The position numbers were made by a program, and so were the translations under genes. Source: an uncultured Frankineae bacterium (GTDB lineage Bacteria > Actinomycetota > Actinomycetes > Mycobacteriales > SCTD01). Taken from it: a stretch of DNA of 18,930 bases. The notes under the pieces were generated by a model, which saw only the letters and a list, made by a program, of their open reading frames with translations, was not told where the DNA came from and made no database searches. The DNA lies in contig CADCUE010000010.1 in NCBI GenBank assembly GCA_902805805.1, positions 1-18,930 on the forward strand, in the 5' to 3' direction. This document shows, one piece after another, positions 14,021 through 18,930 of the stretch. Numbering within the stretch: position 1 is the stretch's first letter; every line of letters begins with the position of its first letter.

Positions 14021-15622
14021 GTGAGGTCGCGGCGCGCACGGCCCGGCGCGCTGTCCGTCATCACGCTGCTGTGGGCGGCACTGCTGCTCGGCTGGCTGCA
14101 GCTCGCACCCCTCTACCGGGCCGCGGACGAGACGACGCACGTCGACCTGGTCCTGCGGGTGGCCGACGGAGGCTCGTACGCGGAGCCCGGCACGCTGGAG
14201 GTCGACCCGCAGGTGCGGGCCTCCTTCCCGCTCGCCGGGCTGTCGACGGCCGAGCGGCCCGAGCTCGCGGCGTACTTCCCACTGCCGTTCGACTCGACCG
14301 ACGTGCCCGCGCAGGACCGGTCCTTCGCCGAGCTGCCGACGCCGCGCGAGCTGCCGCGGCAGGTCAACCAGATGACGCAGCACCCACCGCTGTACTACCT
14401 GCTGCTGGCCGGGGGGTCGCGACTGCTGCCCGGCTTCGACGGCTGGTCGTTCCAGGTGCAGATCGGGGTCCTGCGGCTGCTCAGCGCGCTGCTGCTGCTG
14501 CCGCTGCCCGCGCTCGCCGCCGCGGCCGCCCGCCGGCTCGGCGCCGCCGCCCCCGTCGCGACGGCGGCGGCCCTGCTCCCGCTCGCCGTCCCGCAGCTGG
14601 CCCACGTGGGCGCCAGCGTCAACAACGACGTCCTGCTCACGCTGCTCGGCGCCGCCGCGGCCGGACCCCTGATCGCCGTCGGCCGCGGGGACGTCACGCG
14701 CCGGACCGGCGCGGTCCTCGGCGTCCTGCTCGGTCTGGCGCTGCTCACCAAGGCCCTCGCGGTGGGTCTGCTGGCCTGGGCCGCGATGGCGTACGCCCTG
14801 GCCGTGCTCGGACCGTCGCGCGGCGCACGACTGCGGGCGATCACGTCCGGGGCGCTCGCCGCCGGGCTGGCGCTGGCCGTCGGCGGCTGGTGGTGGGTCG
14901 CCAACCTCGTGCGCTACGGCACGGTCCAGCCGCAGGGCCTGCCGGCGTTCGTCCCGCGCGACACCGACCCCGATCTGACCGTGTTCACGCTGGGCGTGCT
15001 CGAGCGCCTGACCGCCAGCACCTGGGGCAACTTCGGCTGGCTGGAGGTGCAGGTGCCCGAGGCCGTGCGCGTCGTCGCCGCGCTGGTCGTGGTGCTCGCG
15101 CTGGTGCTGGCGCTGAGCCGCCGGCTGGACGTGCCGTGGGGGCGCCCCGCCTCCGCCGTGGCACTGGTCGCGTTCTGCCTGCAGGTCGCCGTCGTCTACC
15201 AGCAGTCGCTCAAGAACTACCTGCGCGGCGGCTACTACGCCGGGCTGCAGGGCCGCTACCTGTTCTCCTTCGTCGCGGTGCTGGCCGCGCTGGTCGCGAT
15301 CGGGCTGGCCCGGGTGCTGCCCCGGCACCGGCTGCCGCTGGCCGCGCTGGCCGGCGTCCTCGCCCTGCAGCTCGTCGGCGTGCTCACCGCGCTGCACGGC
15401 TTCTGGTGGCCCGCCGGCGAGGGGCTGCGGCGGGCGCTGGCGGTGCAGTCGGCCTGGGCGCCCTTCCCCCGGCCGGTGACGGCGCTCGCCGTGCTCGTCG
15501 CCTCGGTCGCCGTCGCCCTGCTGGTCGGGCTGCTCGGACGGCGCAGCCGCGCGGCCGACGGCCCGGTCGCCCCTCCGCCCGCGCTCGACGGCGAGCCGGT
15601 GCGGACCGCGACGAGCGCCTGA
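14021..15622 (+). CDS. Polytopic membrane protein, DUF2142/GT-C glycosyltransferase-like
   Basis: A 533-residue integral membrane protein. TM1 is about residues 11-30, followed directly by the luminal-type acidic motif RAADETTHVDLV (33-44) with Asp36-Glu37. A long extracytoplasmic loop leads to QHPPLYYLLLA (120-130), then hydrophobic segments cover most of the rest, with ASVNNDVLLTLLGA (198-211), LLTKALAVGLLAW and QGRYLFSFVAVLAAL. DE near the first loop, HPPLYY and NND are features of DUF2142 and related GT-C proteins that use lipid-linked sugars. A role in moving sugars onto a cell-surface glycan or lipid is therefore plausible but unproven. The next gene is a cytosolic glycosyltransferase on the same strand, 67 bases on. 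The GTG start fits a leaderless transcript. Confidence 0.75.
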   Translation: MRSRRARPGALSVITLLWAALLLGWLQLAPLYRAADETTHVDLVLRVADGGSYAEPGTLEVDPQVRASFPLAGLSTAERPELAAYFPLPFDSTDVPAQDRSFAELPTPRELPRQVNQMTQHPPLYYLLLAGGSRLLPGFDGWSFQVQIGVLRLLSALLLLPLPALAAAAARRLGAAAPVATAAALLPLAVPQLAHVGASVNNDVLLTLLGAAAAGPLIAVGRGDVTRRTGAVLGVLLGLALLTKALAVGLLAWAAMAYALAVLGPSRGARLRAITSGALAAGLALAVGGWWWVANLVRYGTVQPQGLPAFVPRDTDPDLTVFTLGVLERLTASTWGNFGWLEVQVPEAVRVVAALVVVLALVLALSRRLDVPWGRPASAVALVAFCLQVAVVYQQSLKNYLRGGYYAGLQGRYLFSFVAVLAALVAIGLARVLPRHRLPLAALAGVLALQLVGVLTALHGFWWPAGEGLRRALAVQSAWAPFPRPVTALAVLVASVAVALLVGLLGRRSRAADGPVAPPPALDGEPVRTATSA

Positions 15623-15654
15623 GCGAGCCTGCGGCCCGCGCGCCCGTCCCGCCC

Positions 15655-15660
15655 TAGTCT
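15655..15660 (+). promoter_or_regulatory. Candidate -10 box (TAGTCT) before the glycosyltransferase gene
   Basis: TAGTCT fits TAnnnT and lies 29 bases before the GTG start, leaving a short leader that contains GAGGGAGG. It suggests the glycosyltransferase has its own promoter in addition to any read-through from the upstream gene. Confidence 0.35.
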
Positions 15661-15689
15661 GGCGCCGCTCAACGACGCGAGGGAGGCAC

Positions 15690-17144
15690 GTGACGACCGC
15701 CGAGCCGGACGAGCCCGCCCGCTCGTCCGCAGCCGGTTCGGCGGCCCGCACGCGGATCGTCATCGCCACCGCCGATCCTCTCAAGCCGCAGATGGCCGGA
15801 CCGGCGATCCGGGCCTGGCAGATCGCCACGGCCCTGAGCGTCGAGCACGACGTGCGGCTGGTCACGGCGTCGGAGTGCTCGTCGACCAGCTCGGCGTTCG
15901 AGGTCGGGCGGCTCCGCAGTGAGGCCGACGCCCGGGCCCTCGAGGCCTGGTGCGACGTGCTGCTGTTCCAGGGCAACGTGCTCGAGGACCACCCCTTCCT
16001 GCACACCAGCGAGAAGGTCGTCGTCGTCGACCTCTACGCCCCGTTCCACCTCGAGTCCCTCGAGCAGACCCGCGAGCACGCGCCGCAGGACCGGCGGCTG
16101 CGACTGGAGAACGCCGTCGCCGAGGCCAACCGGCAGTGCCTGCGCGGCGACTTCCTCGTGTGCGCGAGCGAGAAGCAGCGCGACTTCTGGCTCGGTCACC
16201 TCGCCGCGCTGGGTCGGCTGAGCCCGAGCACGTACGACGCCGACGCCACCCTGCGCTCGCTCGTCGACGTCGTGCCCTTCGGCATCCCGCCCGAGCCCCC
16301 GCAGGCCGCCGCGCCGGTGCTCAAGGGCGTCGTCGACGGCATCGCTCCCACGGACAAGGTCGTGCTGTGGGGTGGCGGCATCTACAACTGGTTCGACCCG
16401 TTGACGCTGATCCGCGCCGTGGACCTGCTGCGGAGGCGGCGCGACGACGTGCGGCTGTTCTTCCTCGGCATGCAGCACCCGCACCCCGACGTGCCCGAGA
16501 TGCGGATGTCCCTGGCGGCCCGGACCCTGTCCGCCGAGCTCGGGCTGACCGGCACGCACGTGCTGTTCAACGAGGACTGGGTGCCCTACGACGAGCGCGG
16601 CGCGTACCTGCTCGAGGCGGACGTCGGCGTCAGCACCCACCTCGACCACGTCGAGACGGCCTTCTCCTTCCGCACCCGGATGCTGGACTACCTGTGGGCC
16701 GGGCTGCCGATGGTCTGCACGCGCGGGGACGTGTTCGCCTCGCTGGTGGAGGCGCACGGCCTCGGCATCACGGTCGACCCGGGCGACGTCGTCGGCCTCG
16801 CCGACGCGCTCGAGCGGCTGCTCACCGACGACGCCTTCGCGGACAGCTGCCGGGAGCAGGTGCGCGCCCTGGCGCCGGGCTACCACTGGGACCGCGTCCT
16901 GGCCCCGCTCGTGGCGTTCTGCCGGGACCCGCGGCGGGCGCCGGACCTCGCGGACGCCGACGCGCGACGGCGGCTCGCCCGCGGTCCCGGCCGCCTCTAC
17001 CAGCCGCGCAGCGGGCTCCGCCGCGAGGTGGCCATCGCCGCCGACCACCTGCGCGACGGGGGCGTGCGCCTGCTGGCGCGCAAGGCCGCCAGCCGGGTCG
17101 CGTACGCCACCGGTCGCAAGCAGCCACCGGCGCCGCCGGGCTAG
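15690..17144 (+). CDS. Glycosyltransferase, GT-B fold (GT4-like)
   Basis: A 484-residue cytosolic glycosyltransferase. The N-terminal domain starts at RIVIATADPLKPQMAGPAIRAW (22-43), with the glycine-containing acceptor loop. The C-terminal nucleotide-sugar domain includes VLWGGGIYNWFDPLTLIRAV and LFFLGMQHPHPDVPEM. It continues with WVPYDERGAYLLEADVGVS and the donor-site region ETAFSFRTRMLDYLWAGLPM (about 321-340), which holds the E-x7-E-like pattern of GT4 enzymes. SFRTRMLDYLWAGLP is typical of actinobacterial glycosyltransferases in O-antigen-like clusters. The sugar and acceptor are unknown. The neighbouring DUF2142/GT-C-like gene suggests a joint surface-glycan pathway. The last 70 residues are basic and might contact the membrane. 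GTG at 15690 follows GGGAGG. Its TAG overlaps the stop of the convergent protease gene. Confidence 0.87.
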   Translation: MTTAEPDEPARSSAAGSAARTRIVIATADPLKPQMAGPAIRAWQIATALSVEHDVRLVTASECSSTSSAFEVGRLRSEADARALEAWCDVLLFQGNVLEDHPFLHTSEKVVVVDLYAPFHLESLEQTREHAPQDRRLRLENAVAEANRQCLRGDFLVCASEKQRDFWLGHLAALGRLSPSTYDADATLRSLVDVVPFGIPPEPPQAAAPVLKGVVDGIAPTDKVVLWGGGIYNWFDPLTLIRAVDLLRRRRDDVRLFFLGMQHPHPDVPEMRMSLAARTLSAELGLTGTHVLFNEDWVPYDERGAYLLEADVGVSTHLDHVETAFSFRTRMLDYLWAGLPMVCTRGDVFASLVEAHGLGITVDPGDVVGLADALERLLTDDAFADSCREQVRALAPGYHWDRVLAPLVAFCRDPRRAPDLADADARRRLARGPGRLYQPRSGLRREVAIAADHLRDGGVRLLARKAASRVAYATGRKQPPAPPG

Positions 17145-18742
17145 GCGACGCGGATGGCCCTGACGGACTGCACGACCTTGCCCGCCCGGTCCACGCCGCG
17201 CACGACGAGCATGCCGGCGCGCACGCCCTGGACCGGCAGGACCTGAGCACGGGCCGTGCCGTCCGCCGCGATCGGCACCGTCGCCAGGACAGCCGACTTC
17301 GTCGTCCTGCGGGTCTCCCAGGAGGTCCGGTAGAAGGTCCGGCCCCCCTCTGTCACCGCTCTGCGGACCTGGACCTGCTCGGTCACGGTCCAGCTCTCGA
17401 GCACGGTCACGGTCGACGCCGGGCGGAAGTCCGACAGCAGGATCGGGACGGCCTGTCCCGGCCTGGTCCGCGGGGTGACGACGCGCACCTTCGGCGCCGG
17501 CGCCACGACGGGGGGCTCGGCCACGACCGGCGCCGGGGACGTCGTCGGAGGGGGTGTCGGGCCGCCGACGAGCAGGGCGTACGGGTCCACCAGTCCCGCG
17601 CCGGTGTGGTCGTCCCGTCCCGGGGTCTCGAGGTCCACGGCCGTGCTGACCAGTGCGGCCTGCACCTCTGCCGGGGTGGCGGCGGGGTGCGCCGCCCGGT
17701 AGAGCGAGGCGACGGCGCTGACGGCCGGAGCCGCCATCGACGTCCCGGAGACCGTCGCGTAGCCGCCGTTGCCCCAGGTCGACAGGATGCCGCCGCCCGG
17801 AGCGGCGATGTCCACGGCCGGTCCGCTGTACGAGAACGGCGACGACACGTCGTTGCGCTCGGTCGAGGCGACGGCCAGGGCACCCGGGGAGGCCGCCGGG
17901 TAGTTGACCTCGTTGCCCGTGGCGCGGTTGTTGCCCGCCGACGCCACGACGAGGGCGCCGCGGTCGGTGGCGTACTGCACCGCGGCGTCCAGGGCGCTGC
18001 TGCGACCAGGACCGCCCAGCGACAGGTTGATGACCTTCGCGCCCCGGTCGGCGGCGTGGACGATGCCGCGGGCGACGGCCGTGGACCCGCCGCTGCCGGT
18101 GCTGTCGAGCACGCGCACCGGCAGGATGGCGGTGCCTGGCGCGACGCTGGCGACTCCGGTGCCGTTGTCCGCGAGGGCGCCGACGATCCCGGCGACGTGC
18201 GTGCCGTGGCCCTTGGGGTCGCTGCAGGCGCCCAGCGCCTCGCCGGTGAAGTCGGCCCCGAGGTCGCAGCGCACCTGCCCGCGCGCGAAGTCCTCGTGAC
18301 TGGCGCGCACACCGGTGTCGACCACGGCCACCAGGTGCTGGGCACGGTCGGTGGCGACCGGCAGGCGGTCCACGCCCAGGCGGTCCAGGCTCCACTGCTG
18401 CGACCGGTACGGGTCGTCGACCGCAAGGGCGGTCATGGGCGTGTCGATGGCCACGCCGTCGCTGCCGGGGAAGGCGGCAGCCCTCTGCACGGCCTGGCCG
18501 ACGGTCGGCGCGACCACCTCGACGAAGGTCGGCCGTCCGGTGGCGTCGATCAGGATGGCGGAGACGGCACCCTCGCGGGCGTCCTCGTCGGTGATGGCGG
18601 GCTGCACCTGAGCCACGGCGGGCAGCGGGGAGCCGGCTGCCGGTGCTGCGGCCAGGCTGAGAACGCCGGTGCCGGCAGCCGTCGTGGCCAGCGCCAAGGC
18701 GACCAAGGTGCTCCGGCGGCGGCCGGTGCGGGGGGTGCTCAT
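17141..18742 (-). CDS. Secreted S8 family serine protease (subtilisin-like)
   Basis: A 533-residue exported subtilase. Residues 1-38 are a signal peptide with RTGRRRSTLVALALATTAAG and an alanine-rich end; the RRR-ST-L stretch weakly resembles a Tat signal. Residues 40-110 form a propeptide-like region. The catalytic domain (about 112-390) has Asp142 in VAVVDTGV, His179 in KGHGTHVAG, Asn271 in SAGNN and Ser335 in SGTSMAAP, so the triad and oxyanion residue are intact. Cys159 and Cys173 could form a disulphide. A Pro/Thr/Ala linker (about 394-418) leads to a roughly 110-residue beta-rich C-terminal domain of unknown role. No sortase signal or C-terminal membrane helix is seen. ATG at 18742 has GAAGGA about 10 bases upstream. 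Its stop shares the CTAG tetramer with the convergent glycosyltransferase. It lies 51 bases after a truncated recG-like frame. Confidence 0.93.
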   Translation of the reverse strand: MSTPRTGRRRSTLVALALATTAAGTGVLSLAAAPAAGSPLPAVAQVQPAITDEDAREGAVSAILIDATGRPTFVEVVAPTVGQAVQRAAAFPGSDGVAIDTPMTALAVDDPYRSQQWSLDRLGVDRLPVATDRAQHLVAVVDTGVRASHEDFARGQVRCDLGADFTGEALGACSDPKGHGTHVAGIVGALADNGTGVASVAPGTAILPVRVLDSTGSGGSTAVARGIVHAADRGAKVINLSLGGPGRSSALDAAVQYATDRGALVVASAGNNRATGNEVNYPAASPGALAVASTERNDVSSPFSYSGPAVDIAAPGGGILSTWGNGGYATVSGTSMAAPAVSAVASLYRAAHPAATPAEVQAALVSTAVDLETPGRDDHTGAGLVDPYALLVGGPTPPPTTSPAPVVAEPPVVAPAPKVRVVTPRTRPGQAVPILLSDFRPASTVTVLESWTVTEQVQVRRAVTEGGRTFYRTSWETRRTTKSAVLATVPIAADGTARAQVLPVQGVRAGMLVVRGVDRAGKVVQSVRAIRVA

Positions 18743-18793
18743 GAGGTGCGGGTCCTTCCGTGGACGTGCTGCGCCGAGAGGGCTGCTCTCTAG

Positions 18794-18930
18794 ACGTCGG
18801 CCGTCCCGGCGAGGGCCTGCGCCGCAGCCCGCCGCTGGGCCAGCACCACCTGCAGCACGAACGCCTCGTCCCAGGTCAGGCGCTTGCGCGCTGCCCCCAC
18901 CTCGGGGAACCCGCCCGGCGCGTGTATGCC
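18794..18930 (-). pseudogene. recG: RecG-like N-terminal-domain fragment ending in a stop before the helicase module
   Basis: The minus-strand frame entering from the right edge gives 45 residues and a TAG at 18794-18796. It contains IHAPGGFPEVGAARKRLTWDEAFVLQVVLAQRRA. The IH-P...AR-RL-(W/F)-DEA-LQ-L-QRR pattern is the end of the wedge-domain region of actinobacterial RecG, just before the linker into the helicase motor domains. In intact RecG about 450 more residues follow, including the Walker A motif. Here a stop comes about 10 residues later and the next 51 bases match nothing of RecG in any frame; the subtilase gene then begins. The fragment seems cut by a rearrangement, or the family call is wrong. 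Only 137 bases are visible and the true start is outside the window. Confidence 0.5.

Noticed and set aside
15669..18395. Minus-strand open frame of about 900 codons
   Set aside because: It is antisense to the glycosyltransferase and out of frame in the protease gene, has no domain motifs and shows biased composition.

Overview
The window is very GC-rich, with many GTG starts, NNC/NNG codon use and short actinobacterial-type -10 boxes. It looks like chromosomal DNA of a high-GC actinomycete, possibly of the Frankiales/Geodermatophilales kind, though the genus cannot be fixed from sequence alone. Gene content is mostly housekeeping and stress related. No phage, insertion sequence, plasmid, CRISPR, tRNA or rRNA gene was seen.

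Layout. 1-1894: an ECF sigma factor (SigE type) and its zinc-binding anti-sigma factor on the minus strand, divergent from an O-methyltransferase. This matches the Mycobacterium Rv1220c-sigE-rseA arrangement, and a GGAAC-N18-GTT motif upstream of the sigma gene suggests autoregulation. 1901-4930: a TetR repressor divergent from an MmpL/RND exporter, with inverted repeats between them. 4936-6628: leucyl aminopeptidase behind a small DUF3117 gene. 6722-8580: a 12-bp tandem repeat, a PaaG-like enoyl-CoA hydratase/isomerase, an SRPBCC protein, a 17-bp tandem repeat and a small membrane DivIVA-domain protein. 8621-9841: a spore-photoproduct-lyase-like radical SAM protein. 9842-10530: a 690-bp gene-free stretch made almost entirely of repeats, mainly six 95/96-bp units that each carry a hairpin core. 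10531-12464: a D-2-hydroxyacid dehydrogenase divergent from a quinone oxidoreductase. 12461-13913: two LOG/TIGR00730 genes in tandem, the upstream one broken by an in-frame amber codon. 14021-17144: a polytopic DUF2142/GT-C-like membrane protein and a GT4-like glycosyltransferase, probably for a surface glycan. 17141-18742: a secreted subtilisin-like protease. 18794-18930: the end of what looks like a recG gene that stops before its helicase module.

The convergent gene pairs abut or overlap by a few bases, some sharing CTAG or TTAG at their stops. The only exception is the 690-bp repeat array between the photolyase-like gene and the dehydrogenase, which makes that array the most conspicuous unexplained structure here. 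The second strong anomaly is the amber-interrupted LOG gene: both halves read in one frame and look like one conserved actinobacterial protein. The third is the apparent 3' truncation of recG.

Starts were revised for several genes from Shine-Dalgarno or leaderless -10 geometry (sigma factor, TetR, enoyl-CoA hydratase, SRPBCC protein, dehydrogenase, downstream LOG). Family assignments come from motif recognition without database searches.
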